Counted from the first letter of the stretch, positions 24,494 to 34,023 are shown. The stretch: DNA of 64,000 bases from Agathobaculum ammoniilyticum (GCF_025567315.1 NZ_JAOQJE010000002.1:124001-188000); one strand, 5' to 3'. The notes: a model not told the origin generated them from the sequence alone. Translations and numbers: made by a program.

Positions 24494-25768
24494 TGCTCTG
24501 CGGCGGGAGACGCGCAGCTTTTTCCACAGCATCGCGGCTTCACGCGCGGTCAGGAAATCCCCGCCGCCGAAATACCGCGCGTCGAGCGCGTCCGACAGGA
24601 ACCGCAGTTCCCCCTCGCAGTCGGGATAGAGCGCGTTCATGCGCATAAGGAACTGGCGGCAGGTTTCGCCCTCCTGCCGGCCGAGCCGCCTGCGGCGCGC
24701 CTGCCGCTGGATGCGGTGCAGCACGCCGGGCGCGGTGTTGCGCTCGGTCACATACCGCATTGCAAACCGTATCCGCGTCTGCAGCCGCGCCCAAAGCCCG
24801 CGCAGCAGCGCGGACAGGCGCGGCCGCTCGCGCTGGACGCCCAGCTCGCCGCGCATCCCGCCCACCGTCAGGCGCAGTCTGCCGCGGCGCAGCAGCAGGA
24901 TCAGCGCGGCCGCCAGCCCGACGATAATCAGCACGAGCAGCGCGTACAGCATCAGCTCGGAAAACCGCGCGGCCTGCTCGGACTGCTCGGCGGTCACGTT
25001 GCCGGGTAGGGGCGTTCCCTCCAGCGTGCCGGACTCATCCGGCGTGAAGTGGGACAGGAGCCACAGGAAAAACGCGTTGAACGCGTGGTACAGGCGGGAA
25101 ACGAGCGCCCGCAGGAGCGCCCATCCGCCCAGCAACACGGATTTGATCTGTCCGCTCAGCGTCAGGATCACACCGCCGGCAATCAGCGCCATGCCACCCA
25201 CGGCGGCCAGCAGGATCGCCGCGCCGCGCCCGCCCGCATGGGAAGCGGAACGCCCGCCTGCCGAGCGGCGCGCGACCGCGGCCGCCATCGTCAGCACGGC
25301 GGCCAGCAGCAGCGGCAGCAGAGGGCGCATCGGCCGTCCCGTCAGCGAATAGTAGGCCAGACCGATGAACAGGAGTACGATGTTTCCATCCAGATGCGAG
25401 ATCAGGCGCTCGGGCGTGACCGGACGAAGCAGGGTGCCATAGCTGATATAATAGCAGCTCAGCCACATGATGACTGCGAACAGGATGCCCATGGTCGAGG
25501 AAAAGCGGCCGTAGACCGCGAAGGATACCGTGGCCTGCGCCGCGAAAAACAGCGCCGTGACCAGCGCAAGGCGGCGCACCGGCTGCGCGCGCCGCAGCAG
25601 GCGGCTGAGGCAGAAATGATACGCCAGCAGGAAGCAGGCCCATACGGGCAGGCAGGCCGAGGTGAACGAGCCGGTCTCGACCTGTGAGAAAAAGCCGAAA
25701 ACAAACGACAGCGAGGCGATGGTGGAAAACAGCACCGCCGCGCCGAACAGGGGGGAGCGCCCGTTCAT
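24491..25768 (-). CDS. Membrane protein of the MoxR/DUF58 cluster (DUF4129-like C-terminus)
   Basis: A 425-residue protein: about eight N-terminal membrane helices, one further helix near residues 275-300, and a basic cytoplasmic tail. The tail ending (GETCRQFLMRMNALYPDCEG, then DARYFGGGDFLTAREAAMLW) resembles DUF4129, which usually closes transglutaminase-type proteins in MoxR/DUF58 operons. Its start overlaps the DUF58 stop by 4 bp, so it is the last gene of the operon. No transglutaminase domain is seen in it or nearby. The function is unknown. Confidence 0.65.
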   Translation of the reverse strand: MNGRSPLFGAAVLFSTIASLSFVFGFFSQVETGSFTSACLPVWACFLLAYHFCLSRLLRRAQPVRRLALVTALFFAAQATVSFAVYGRFSSTMGILFAVIMWLSCYYISYGTLLRPVTPERLISHLDGNIVLLFIGLAYYSLTGRPMRPLLPLLLAAVLTMAAAVARRSAGGRSASHAGGRGAAILLAAVGGMALIAGGVILTLSGQIKSVLLGGWALLRALVSRLYHAFNAFFLWLLSHFTPDESGTLEGTPLPGNVTAEQSEQAARFSELMLYALLVLIIVGLAAALILLLRRGRLRLTVGGMRGELGVQRERPRLSALLRGLWARLQTRIRFAMRYVTERNTAPGVLHRIQRQARRRRLGRQEGETCRQFLMRMNALYPDCEGELRFLSDALDARYFGGGDFLTAREAAMLWKKLRVSRRRA

Positions 25769-27081
25769 ACCGCCGCCCCCTTTGCCAGCCGCCGCAGCGG
25801 CACAACACGCAGGTCAGGGTCGGCGGACGAGGCGACGCCCGCGGCGGCAAATACGGTCACACGCGTCGCACCCAACCGGCCGACCAGCCCATGCACGGGT
25901 CCGTCCGGCGCGCAGGTGATCAGATAGACGCGGCCGGCCTCGGACGCGGCGGTCAGGACGGCGCGCTCGTCAAAGCGGGAGGGCGCGCACTGTTCCAGCC
26001 GGTCGCCGTTTTCCGCGAACAGATGCTGCGCCAGGCAGTCGTAGCCCGCGAGCAGGCCGAGCAGCTCAGCGGCGGAACGGCCCTCGACCGGCGGCAGGGT
26101 AACGGCCGAATACCGGCGGGAGGCGGGCAGCGCAAGCCCGCAGGTCACGCCGCGCCGGAACAGCCGCGCGATGACCGAGCCGAGGAGCTCAAGCGCTTGC
26201 TCCAGCTCGGCATAATCCGTGGACAGGCCGCAGAACGATTCCCCGTCCAGCACGAACAGCGCGGAAAGGGGCTGGATGGTTTCGTAAAAGTTGACCTTAA
26301 GCTCCTGCGTGCGCGCCGCCATGCGCCAGTTGATGCGCTTCCAGCTGTCACTCGGCTGGTAGGGGCGCAGGCCGCGCAGCACGGCCATATCCTCCTGATA
26401 GCCGGCCGAGCCGGCCGACTGCCGCCACTGTTCCTGCAGGAACAGTGAAATATCGACCGGCACGCTGCGCGGGTAAACCAGTACTTGGGGAAGCTTGCTC
26501 GGCGGGCAGGGGGCCTCGACCTGGGACAGCCCGAAGCCGTCGCCCGAACGGAGCATCAGCCGGTCCATGCGGTAGACGCCGCGCCGCCGCGCAGTCCACA
26601 CGCTGCGCAGGGTGAGCGTTTCGTGGCCCATTACGAATGAAAAGGTGCGGCGATAGGCGTCGGGGGCGGGGCGGTCCGCTGTGTCCGGCGTGGATTCCCG
26701 CCCCTGCGCTTCGCCGGAAAGGCAGGCGTACCGCTCGAAGGTCTCGTCAGGCGTGAGGCAGTCGCGCTCGGGAATTCCCTGGGACAACTCCAGCCAGATC
26801 AACGGCAGAAGCTTGTCGTTTTTGACTGTGTAGGAGAACGTGGTCTCCATGTCCGGATACAGGCGGGTGCGGGAGCAGTCAACCTCCAGCGTGACATGCC
26901 GGATCGACCGCGCGCCCCACAAAAACGCCGCGCCGGACAGCAGGAACAGGAACGCGAAGGCCGCGGACAGCACGAGCAGGTCCCCGACCGCGGCGGCTAC
27001 GCACAGGATAAGCCACAGCGCGACCGCGGGCAGGGAAACGAGTATGCTGGACGCGCGCCCGAACTGTAGGCGCTTATTCAT
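25765..27081 (-). CDS. DUF58 family protein (vWA-like)
   Basis: A 438-residue protein with two membrane helices near residues 12-60 and the DUF58 core: LRGLRPYQPSDSWKRINWRM followed by AARTQELKVNFYE, and a vWA-like strand SALFVLDGESFCG. DUF58 proteins are partners of MoxR ATPases in assembling or activating secreted or membrane complexes. The ATG at 27081 overlaps the moxR stop by 8 bp and is preferred to the longer frame that reads back into moxR. It is the second gene of a three-gene operon. Confidence 0.85.
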   Translation of the reverse strand: MNKRLQFGRASSILVSLPAVALWLILCVAAAVGDLLVLSAAFAFLFLLSGAAFLWGARSIRHVTLEVDCSRTRLYPDMETTFSYTVKNDKLLPLIWLELSQGIPERDCLTPDETFERYACLSGEAQGRESTPDTADRPAPDAYRRTFSFVMGHETLTLRSVWTARRRGVYRMDRLMLRSGDGFGLSQVEAPCPPSKLPQVLVYPRSVPVDISLFLQEQWRQSAGSAGYQEDMAVLRGLRPYQPSDSWKRINWRMAARTQELKVNFYETIQPLSALFVLDGESFCGLSTDYAELEQALELLGSVIARLFRRGVTCGLALPASRRYSAVTLPPVEGRSAAELLGLLAGYDCLAQHLFAENGDRLEQCAPSRFDERAVLTAASEAGRVYLITCAPDGPVHGLVGRLGATRVTVFAAAGVASSADPDLRVVPLRRLAKGAAV

Positions 27082-28030
27082 CGTAAATACCGCTCTGGGC
27101 GGGCGGCACGGGTACGCTTTCGAGCAGCTCCGCGACCACGGTCTCGCCCGTCCGTCCGGCGAGCTGGGCCTCGCTTTCGAGCAGCAGGCGGTGCGGCAGG
27201 ACAAAGCGGGCGAGGTACTGCACGTCGTCCGGCGTGACGAACGCGCGCCCGCGCATGGCGGCCCAGGCTTTGGCTACGCGGAACAGTGCGCGAGAGGCGC
27301 GGGGGCTGGCACCCATGGCGACGCCGGGGCAGCCGCGCGTCGCGGCGACGAGCGCGACGATGTACTCCGTAACCGCGTCCGACACCTGTATATTCTGAAG
27401 CGAGGCGCGCAGCGCGAGGATCTCCTCTGGTCCGGTGACCGCCCGCACCTGGTCGAACGGCATGGCGTCGCCCAGGTTGCGCAGCATCTGGGCCTCCTCG
27501 GCCGCGTCCGGATAGCCCATGGACAGGCGCATCAGGAAGCGGTCCATCTGTGCGGCGGGCAGGCGGAACGTGCTTTCGGATTCCACCGGATTCTGGGTGG
27601 CCAGCACGAAGAACGGCGCGGGCAGGGGCAGCGTTTCGCCGTCAATGGTGACGTGCTGCTCCTCCATGGCCTCGAGCAGCGCGGACTGGGTGCGCGGCAC
27701 GGCGCGGTTGATCTCGTCCGCGAGCAGGATGTGTGTGAACACCGGTCCGCGCAGCAGCCGGAATTCGCCGGTGCGCTGGTCGAAGATGTTCATGCCCGTG
27801 ATGTCCGAGGGCAGCAGGTCGGGGACGAACTGCACACGGCGCGACGCGCAGCCGGACGCGAGCGAGAGGGTCTTGACGAGCGTGGTCTTGCCGACACCGG
27901 GCAAGTCGTCGAGCAGGATATGCCCGCCGGCGAGCAGCGCCGCAATGATCAGCTCGATGCGGTCGTGCTTGCCGAGGATGATTTTTTCGGTTTCCGCAGC
28001 CAATTTTGCTGCAAATGCAGAGATTTCCAT
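27074..28030 (-). CDS. MoxR-family AAA+ ATPase
   Basis: A 318-residue AAA+ protein. Walker A is DLPGVGKTTL (residues about 42-51), Walker B is ILLADEINRAVPRTQSALLE, sensor 1 is LATQNPVE, and the RLPAAQMDRFLMRL segment is typical of MoxR/RavA. These ATPases act as chaperones for vWA-domain partners, here the overlapping DUF58 gene. The ATG at 28030 follows AAAGGAAC. It heads the operon moxR-DUF58-DUF4129-like and is divergent from the AEC permease gene. Confidence 0.92.
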   Translation of the reverse strand: MEISAFAAKLAAETEKIILGKHDRIELIIAALLAGGHILLDDLPGVGKTTLVKTLSLASGCASRRVQFVPDLLPSDITGMNIFDQRTGEFRLLRGPVFTHILLADEINRAVPRTQSALLEAMEEQHVTIDGETLPLPAPFFVLATQNPVESESTFRLPAAQMDRFLMRLSMGYPDAAEEAQMLRNLGDAMPFDQVRAVTGPEEILALRASLQNIQVSDAVTEYIVALVAATRGCPGVAMGASPRASRALFRVAKAWAAMRGRAFVTPDDVQYLARFVLPHRLLLESEAQLAGRTGETVVAELLESVPVPPAQSGIYDE

Positions 28031-28157
28031 AGTTGTTCCTTTCCAGCCTTGTTTCGTTCAGATTGCCGCAATAAAAAAAGCCTGCCTGCGTGGGATAACG
28101 GGATATCGTATTCTACCATAAAGCGGGGGGGAAAGTAAATCAGCCGCGCCCGCCCTC

Positions 28158-28187
28158 TTGACAGCAGCTCGTCAACGGCGGTATAAC
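28158..28187 (+). promoter_or_regulatory. Promoter of the AEC permease gene
   Basis: TTGACA, 18-bp spacer, TATAAC, about 50 bp before the start. Confidence 0.6.
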
Positions 28188-28238
28188 TGAAAGATAAGGG
28201 AAAAGCCGTTGTCTGGAAACGGCAGGGGGAATGGGGAA

Positions 28239-29165
28239 ATGGATATGTTCTGGTCGCTTGCTGGGGAAGTCGGGAAGCTGTTCCTGATGATGCTCATCGG
28301 CTTTGTGGTTTACCGCCTGGGCATCATCACGGTGGAGGAAAGCAAAATCCTTTCCAAGATGATGCTGTACATCGTGTTGCCAGCGGTCGTGCTGCATTCG
28401 TTCATGGTCGAGTTCACGCCGGACAAGACCAGGGGGCTGCTCCTGTCCTATGCGGCGGCGCTGGGCGTCAGCCTGGTGCTGGTGGCCGCCGTCACGCTGC
28501 TCAAGCGCCCGCTGCATCTGACGCCGGTGGAGTCGATGTCGGTCATCTATTTCAACACCGGCATCGCCGTGCCGATTGTGGGCGCCGCGATCGGCCAGGA
28601 GTGGGTGGTGTATGCCACGGCGATGATCTGCGTGCATACGTTCCTGGTGTGGACGCACTGTAAGTTCACCCTGTCCGGCGAGCGCACCGTAAGCTGGAAA
28701 AAGCTGTTCCTCAATCCCAACATGATCTCCATGCTGATTGGCATCGCGCTGTTTACGCTGCAGCTTCCAGTGCCTGCGGTGGTCAGCGGAACGGTGGAGG
28801 GAATGGCCGACCTGTTCGGCCCGCTCAGCATGGTCGTGACGGGCATTTTGATCGGCAGCCTGAGCTGGGAAAGGGTGCGGTCGTACCGCAGGCTTCCCCT
28901 TGTGGTCGGGCTGCGAATGGTCGCCTGCCCGCTGGCCGCGCTCCTGTTGGTCAAGGCGCTGCATCTGGCGCAGATGGCGCCGGACGGCTCGCTGATCCTG
29001 ACTGCCGCGCTCTTGTCCGTGGCCACGAATTCAGGCAGTACGATCACTCAGATGGTGCAGGTCTACGGCGGGGACGCGGAGTATTCCAGCGTGATCTGTG
29101 CGGTGACGTCGCTCCTGAGCATGGCGGCGCTGCCGCTGTTCGGGCAGATGGTCCGGATACTGTAG
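28239..29165 (+). CDS. AEC-family transporter (auxin efflux carrier/malate permease type)
   Basis: A 308-residue protein with about ten helices and the two-halved AEC layout: MLIGFVVYRLGIITVEESK with LSKMMLYIVLPAVVLHSF in the first half, and a late ATNSGSTITQMVQVYGGDAE in the second. Bacterial members transport malate, lactate or other organic anions; the substrate here is not evident. The ATG at 28239 is supported by GGGG just upstream, while a TTG at 28209 is less likely. It has its own promoter and a convergent terminator. Confidence 0.85.
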   Translation: MDMFWSLAGEVGKLFLMMLIGFVVYRLGIITVEESKILSKMMLYIVLPAVVLHSFMVEFTPDKTRGLLLSYAAALGVSLVLVAAVTLLKRPLHLTPVESMSVIYFNTGIAVPIVGAAIGQEWVVYATAMICVHTFLVWTHCKFTLSGERTVSWKKLFLNPNMISMLIGIALFTLQLPVPAVVSGTVEGMADLFGPLSMVVTGILIGSLSWERVRSYRRLPLVVGLRMVACPLAALLLVKALHLAQMAPDGSLILTAALLSVATNSGSTITQMVQVYGGDAEYSSVICAVTSLLSMAALPLFGQMVRIL

Positions 29166-29179
29166 GGAAAAGCCGGCAG

Positions 29180-29211
29180 GCGCCGCGGGTATGCCCGCGG
29201 CGCTGATTTTA
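29180..29211. terminator. Terminator between the AEC and MATE genes
   Basis: Perfect stem GCGCCGCGGG/CCCGCGGCGC, loop TATG, followed by TGATTTT; it overlaps the MATE stop. Confidence 0.75.
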
Positions 29212-30636
29212 CGCCTCCGCGGGCGGCATCTGCCCGATCTGCTGCCGCAGGCGGCGCATCTCCGGCACGATGAAGAACGCGACGATCGCGGCAGAGGCCG
29301 CATCCGCGATGGGGGCGGAATACAGGATGCCGTCCAGGCCGAAGAACAGCGGCAGGATCAGGATGAGCGGGATCAGCAGCAGGAGCTGGCGCAGCATGGA
29401 CAGCACGGATGCTTTAAGCGGCTGGCCGGTGGCCTGGAAATAGTTGGTGGATACGATCTGGAAGCCTGCGCAGAAGATGCTGAACAGGTAGATGCGCAGA
29501 CATTTGACCGCAAAATCCGTGAACGCGGCGTTTTCCTTGCCGAAAATGCCCACAATCGTCTCAGGAAACAACTGGCAGAGCAGCCAGCAGAACGCAATCA
29601 GACCTGTGGCGAATGTGACCGCAAGCAGATAGGTGCGGCGGATGCGGGCAAAGTTTTTCGCACCCCGATTGAAGCCGAGGATGGGCTGCGCGCCGATCCC
29701 CACGCCGATGCCGAACGCGGCCATAATCATGGCGATCTTCATCACGATGCCCATGGCGCTCAGCGCCACGTCGCCGCCGATGGCGCTCTGGTCGCCGTAA
29801 TGCACCAGGGAATTATTCATCACAACCTGCATGATGCAGCCGACCGACTGCGTGATGCCGGAGGAGACGCCAAGCGCCATCGCGCGGCGCACCAGATACC
29901 AGTCCGGCCGGCGGTAGGCGCGGCGCAGGCGCATGTGGCGCGGGTTGCCGCGGCTCGGCCGCAGGAAATACAGGGTCAGTACAACGGCGGAGATGATCTG
30001 CGAGGTGATCGTGGCAATCGCCGCGCCCTTGACGCCCCAGTGCAGGACGAATATGTAGATGGGATCGAGGATCGTATTCAGGAAAGCGCCGATCATCATA
30101 CCGTACATGGACATGCGCGGATGGCCGTCCGTGCGCGCCAGGTTGGACAGCACGACCGAAACCATGTTAAAGGGCGTGCCGAGCAGGATGATCGAGGTGT
30201 AGTCGAGCGCGTAAGGCAGGATGGAATCGGTCGCGCCGAACGCGCGCAGCAGGGGGCGCAGGAAGAGCAGGCCGAGGACCATCAGCACGACGCTGAGCAG
30301 GATGGAAAAGGAGAACGCGGTGTTGAGCGTACGCTCGGCTTCCTCCTCGTTCTTTTCCCCCAGACGGATGGCCGCGTGCGCGCTGCTGCCCGCGCCGATC
30401 AGGGTGGAGAATGCCAGCAGGATGGTCATGACCGGAAAAGCGACCGTTGTCGCGGCGTTGCCCAGATAGCCGACGCCCTGCCCGATGAAGATTTGGTCCA
30501 CGATGTTGTAAATCGAGTTGATCAGGCAGGAGACGATGGCGGGAAGGGAGAAGGTCACCAGCAGCCGGCCGACCGGCTTGCAGCCGAGCGGGTTCTGGGG
30601 AACGGAGGCGTTCGGTTCAGCCCGCAGGGTCTGCAT
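29209..30636 (-). CDS. MATE-family efflux protein, MepA-like
   Basis: A 475-residue MATE transporter. Typical segments are LLVTFSLPAIVSCLINSIYN, IVDQIFIGQGVGYLGNAA and GIGVGIGAQPILGFNRGA. MepA-type pumps export cationic drugs and biocides in exchange for cations. Its start lies inside the end of the MarR gene (20-bp overlap) with AAAGGAGAG before the ATG, an arrangement like the staphylococcal mepR-mepA pair. Expression is therefore probably derepressed when the MarR protein binds a ligand. Confidence 0.88.
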   Translation of the reverse strand: MQTLRAEPNASVPQNPLGCKPVGRLLVTFSLPAIVSCLINSIYNIVDQIFIGQGVGYLGNAATTVAFPVMTILLAFSTLIGAGSSAHAAIRLGEKNEEEAERTLNTAFSFSILLSVVLMVLGLLFLRPLLRAFGATDSILPYALDYTSIILLGTPFNMVSVVLSNLARTDGHPRMSMYGMMIGAFLNTILDPIYIFVLHWGVKGAAIATITSQIISAVVLTLYFLRPSRGNPRHMRLRRAYRRPDWYLVRRAMALGVSSGITQSVGCIMQVVMNNSLVHYGDQSAIGGDVALSAMGIVMKIAMIMAAFGIGVGIGAQPILGFNRGAKNFARIRRTYLLAVTFATGLIAFCWLLCQLFPETIVGIFGKENAAFTDFAVKCLRIYLFSIFCAGFQIVSTNYFQATGQPLKASVLSMLRQLLLLIPLILILPLFFGLDGILYSAPIADAASAAIVAFFIVPEMRRLRQQIGQMPPAEA

Positions 30637-31102
30637 GGGGCAGCTCTCCTTTCCGGCCGGCGATTTCCTTCAGTGTGCTGCAGGAATGTTCCGACATGGC
30701 GCGCAGGGCGGCCAGCAGGCGCTCGCGCTCGGCTTCCCCCAGCCCGCTGGTGAGCGACGCGGTCCAGTAATCCCGCACCGTGTACACGCGCTCGACAAGG
30801 GCGCGCCCCTTGTCGGTCAGGTGGAGATGGTGGACGCGCTTATCCTGCTCGTCGGGCGTGGCGTAAACATATCCCTCCCCGCCGAGCTTTTGGACTGCGC
30901 GCGTCACCGTACCCTTATCAAAGCCGCCGAAACGCGCGAGGTCGAGCAGGCTGACGCCGTCCTGCTCGAAAATACACAGCAGGAAGAATTGCTGCCCGCC
31001 GCCGATATTATCCCGCTCCAGCGCCAGGTCGAAATACCGCTGGGTGTTGCGCTGCAGCAGGGATATGTACCGCAGCACAGTGATTGGTTGATGCTTCATC
31101 AT
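30617..31102 (-). CDS. MarR-family repressor of the adjacent MATE pump
   Basis: A 161-residue winged-helix protein. The HTH is VSLLDLARFGGFDKGTVTRA, and the wing is ATPDEQDKRVHHLHLTDKGR, both typical of MarR. It begins the MarR-MATE operon. The ATG at 31102 gives a 7-bp spacing to GAGG, whereas the ATG at 31108 touches it. Two opposed copies of GTTGAnnGCGCAA flank the promoter, and one contains the -35 box, indicating autorepression. Confidence 0.88.
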   Translation of the reverse strand: MMKHQPITVLRYISLLQRNTQRYFDLALERDNIGGGQQFFLLCIFEQDGVSLLDLARFGGFDKGTVTRAVQKLGGEGYVYATPDEQDKRVHHLHLTDKGRALVERVYTVRDYWTASLTSGLGEAERERLLAALRAMSEHSCSTLKEIAGRKGELPHADPAG

Positions 31103-31115
31103 GTTCATTCCTCAA

Positions 31116-31131
31116 ATAGTTGATTGCGCAA
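31116..31131. promoter_or_regulatory. Candidate MarR operator, copy 1
   Basis: ATAGTTGATTGCGCAA, between the promoter and the marR start. The opposite-strand sequence of copy 2 is ATAGTTGACAGCGCAA, differing at two bases. Confidence 0.6.
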
Positions 31132-31147
31132 TAATTATCGCAGTATT

Positions 31148-31176
31148 ATCGTACACCTTATCGGTTGCGCTGTCAA
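31148..31176 (-). promoter_or_regulatory. MarR-MATE operon promoter
   Basis: On the minus strand TTGACA, 17-bp spacer, TACGAT. The -35 box lies inside operator copy 2. Confidence 0.7.
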
Positions 31177-31180
31177 CTAT
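31165..31180. promoter_or_regulatory. Candidate MarR operator, copy 2
   Basis: On the minus strand ATAGTTGACAGCGCAA; it covers the -35 box and is an inverted near-copy of 31116-31131. Confidence 0.6.
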
Positions 31181-31236
31181 AAGGGGGCTAGAAAAGGGAC
31201 GCGGGCAGGGGATTACTGTCCGCGTCCCTGCAGGGC

Positions 31237-33864
31237 TTAACGGGAGGACCGGAGGCTTTTGCAAAGCTGAATTACCAGCGTGGGCAGGAACGCGAGCAGC
31301 GCGGCCGCGCCGAGCTGTCCCACGGTGAACGGCGCGACCTGGAACAGTCCCTGCAGGCCGGGGATCAGCAGCACGGCGGCCAGCAGCGCGACACCCGCAG
31401 CAAAGGCGCACAGGCTCGCCTTGTTGGTCAGCAGGCCGAGACGGAAGAGCGGCAGACTGCCGCGGCAGTTAAAGCCGTGGAACAGGCGCGCGAGCGTCAG
31501 GGTGGCGAACGCGAGCGTCATGGCAAGGCCGTCGCCGCCGGCGCGCAGGCCGATGAAATACGCGGCCATAGCGGCGCAGGCGATGAGCGCACCGTAAAGA
31601 AAGATGCGCAGCAGCAGGTCGCGGGTGAGGATCGGTTCCCCAGGGTCGCGGGGCTTCTGGTCCAGCAGATCGCCGGACGCCGGCTCCACGCCGATCGCAA
31701 TTGCGGGCAGAGAGTCGGTCAGCAGGTTGATGAACAGCAGGTGGACGGGCGCGAACGGCACGGGTAGCGCGAGGATCGAGGTGAAAAGCACGCACAGGAT
31801 GCCCGCCATGTTGCCCGAGAGCAGGAAATTGATCGCGTTTTTGATGTTGGTGTATACGCTGCGGCCGTTGACGACCGCGCCCACAATCGTGGCGAAATTG
31901 TCGTCGGCCAGGATCATGGAGGCCGCGTCCTTGGAAACTTCGGTACCCGTGATGCCCATGGCCACGCCGATGTCGGCGGCCTTGAGGGCGGGCGCGTCGT
32001 TGACGCCGTCGCCTGTCATGGAAACAATGCGTCCTTTGCGCTGCCAGGCCTCGACAATGCGGATCTTATGCTCGGGGGAGACGCGCGCGTAGACCGAAAC
32101 GCGCGCCAGCCGCTCGTCCAGGGCGCTGTCGTCCAGCTCATCCAGCTCAACGCCGGAAAGCGCCTCGTCTCCGTCGCGGAAAATGCCGATCTGCCGCGCG
32201 ATCGCGGTGGCCGTGACCTTGTGGTCGCCTGTGATCATGATGGTGCGCACGCCGCCGCGCGCCGCGTCCGCGACCGCGCGCACCGCCTCGGGGCGCGGCG
32301 GGTCGATCATGGAAACCAGGCCGATAAACGTAAAGCCGTGTTCGTCCGCCAGCGTCAGCCCGCGCACGGCGTCGAGCGTCCGGCTGGCAAACGCCAGCAC
32401 GCGCAGCCCCTCCTGCGACAGCTCGAGGTTGACCGCCGCGATCCGTGCCTTCCATTCCTCCGTCATGGGAACCGGACCGGCGGAGGTGAGGACATAGTCC
32501 GACCGGTCGAGCAGCACGTCGATCGCGCCCTTGGTATATAAGGTGGGTACGCCCTCAATATCGTGCAGCGTGCTCATCAGCTTGCGGTCGGAGTCGAACG
32601 CAAGCTCGGCCAGGCGTGGGTGCTGCTTCCGGTAGGCGCTTTCGTCCACGCCGAGGCGGTCGCCGATCATGACCAGTGCGACCTCGGTTGGGTCGCCGAT
32701 CGCCTCGCCAGTCTGCTCGTCGGTGGTGGCGTCGCTGGCGAGCAGGGCGGCCTTGAGCAGCAGGCGCTGCACGTCGTTGGCAAGGTCGAGGTGCGATTCG
32801 TCCAGCAGCATGTCGTCCGCGTAGATCTTCTGCGGGGTCATCTTGTTCTGGGTCAGCGTGCCGGTTTTATCCGAGCAGATCACGGATACCGCGCCCAGCG
32901 TTTCCACCGCCTTAAGCTCCTTGATAATGGCGTTCTGCCGGGCCATCTTCTGTGTACCCATGGCCTGAACGATGGTCACGATCGAGCTGAGCGCCTCGGG
33001 AATCGCGGCCACGGCCAGCGCGACCGCGAACATCAGCGAATCCAGCACCGCCTGAAAGCCCCAGCTGCCCGCGTGGTACAGCGAAAGCGCGAACACGCCC
33101 GCACAGATCGCCAGGATGATGCCGGCCAGACGGCGGCTGAAGTCGTCCAAGCTGCGCTGCAGCGGGGTCTTGCGCTCACGGGTCTGGTTCATCAGGGCGG
33201 CGATGCGGCCCAGTTCGGTCTGCATGCCGGTCGCGGTGACGACCATGACCGCGCGGCCATAGGTCGCCAGCGAGCCGGAGAACACCATGTTTTTCTGGTC
33301 GCCGAGCGCGACCTTGCCGCCGGCAAGCGGGTCGGCGGTCTTTTCCACGCCCTCGCTTTCGCCGGTCAGCGAGCTTTCGTTGACCTTGAGCGAAAAATTC
33401 TCCAGAATGCGCCCGTCCGCGACGATCATATCGCCGGCCTCCACCTCCACGATATCGCCGGGAACGACCTCGGCGGAGGGGACGACCAGCCGCGCGCCGC
33501 CGCGTACGACCTTGGCCGAGGGCGAGGACATGGCCTTGAGGCTTTGCAGAGACTTTTCCGCCTTGCAGTGCTGGACCGTGCCGAGCACGGCGTTCAGAAG
33601 CAGCACGGCGAAAATGACGATCGTGCTCTCCGCATTGCCGGACAGCATGGAGATCACAGCCGCCGCGAGCAGGATAACGACCAACAGGTCCTTAAACTGG
33701 GAGAAAAACACCTGCAGGACGGATTTACCGCGCTCTTCCGCAAGGGTGTTGCGTCCGTACCGCGCAAGGCGCGCGGCGGCCTCGGCGGGGGAAAGGCCGG
33801 CGCGGTCGCTGTCCATATCGCTGAGCGCCTGCGCGGCTGTGCGGTCATAGAAAACAGGTTGCAT
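31237..33864 (-). CDS. Cation-transporting P-type ATPase (PMCA/SERCA-like; probable Mn2+/Ca2+ export)
   Basis: An 875-residue P2-type ATPase. The phosphorylation site is CSDKTGTLTQNK (Asp near residue 330). The TGES loop is present, the hinge TGDGVNDAPALKAADIG is intact, M4 has AIPEALSSIVTIV and M6 has INLLTDSLPAIAIG, both ion-binding segments of calcium-pump type. The ATG at 33864 follows AAAGGAG and drops a short leader extension. The yybP-ykoY manganese riboswitch in the 5' leader suggests that manganese efflux is the physiological role. The gene is monocistronic. Confidence 0.9.
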   Translation of the reverse strand: MQPVFYDRTAAQALSDMDSDRAGLSPAEAAARLARYGRNTLAEERGKSVLQVFFSQFKDLLVVILLAAAVISMLSGNAESTIVIFAVLLLNAVLGTVQHCKAEKSLQSLKAMSSPSAKVVRGGARLVVPSAEVVPGDIVEVEAGDMIVADGRILENFSLKVNESSLTGESEGVEKTADPLAGGKVALGDQKNMVFSGSLATYGRAVMVVTATGMQTELGRIAALMNQTRERKTPLQRSLDDFSRRLAGIILAICAGVFALSLYHAGSWGFQAVLDSLMFAVALAVAAIPEALSSIVTIVQAMGTQKMARQNAIIKELKAVETLGAVSVICSDKTGTLTQNKMTPQKIYADDMLLDESHLDLANDVQRLLLKAALLASDATTDEQTGEAIGDPTEVALVMIGDRLGVDESAYRKQHPRLAELAFDSDRKLMSTLHDIEGVPTLYTKGAIDVLLDRSDYVLTSAGPVPMTEEWKARIAAVNLELSQEGLRVLAFASRTLDAVRGLTLADEHGFTFIGLVSMIDPPRPEAVRAVADAARGGVRTIMITGDHKVTATAIARQIGIFRDGDEALSGVELDELDDSALDERLARVSVYARVSPEHKIRIVEAWQRKGRIVSMTGDGVNDAPALKAADIGVAMGITGTEVSKDAASMILADDNFATIVGAVVNGRSVYTNIKNAINFLLSGNMAGILCVLFTSILALPVPFAPVHLLFINLLTDSLPAIAIGVEPASGDLLDQKPRDPGEPILTRDLLLRIFLYGALIACAAMAAYFIGLRAGGDGLAMTLAFATLTLARLFHGFNCRGSLPLFRLGLLTNKASLCAFAAGVALLAAVLLIPGLQGLFQVAPFTVGQLGAAALLAFLPTLVIQLCKSLRSSR

Positions 33865-33964
33865 GTAGCCAAAACTCCTTTTTGTCAAAAAAGTGGGGAT
33901 GCGGCGGGGGATGGGATAGTTTGCCGCCGGCGGCCGGTTTTTATCTGCGGCGGATCCTGACGCA

Positions 33965-34023
33965 AATAAAAAAGACTTTTGAGTAAGCGCTTCGCGGTGT
34001 GGAAGCGCTTACTCAAAAGTCTT
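33965..34023 (-). terminator. Riboswitch terminator of the P-type ATPase gene
   Basis: A 22-bp perfect stem (arms 33972-33993 and 34002-34023, 8-nt loop) followed on the minus strand by TTTTTATTTG. Confidence 0.93.

Noticed and set aside
31141..31180. Riboswitch in the MarR-MATE leader
   Set aside because: The palindromes fit DNA operators around the promoter; there is no leader long enough for an aptamer.
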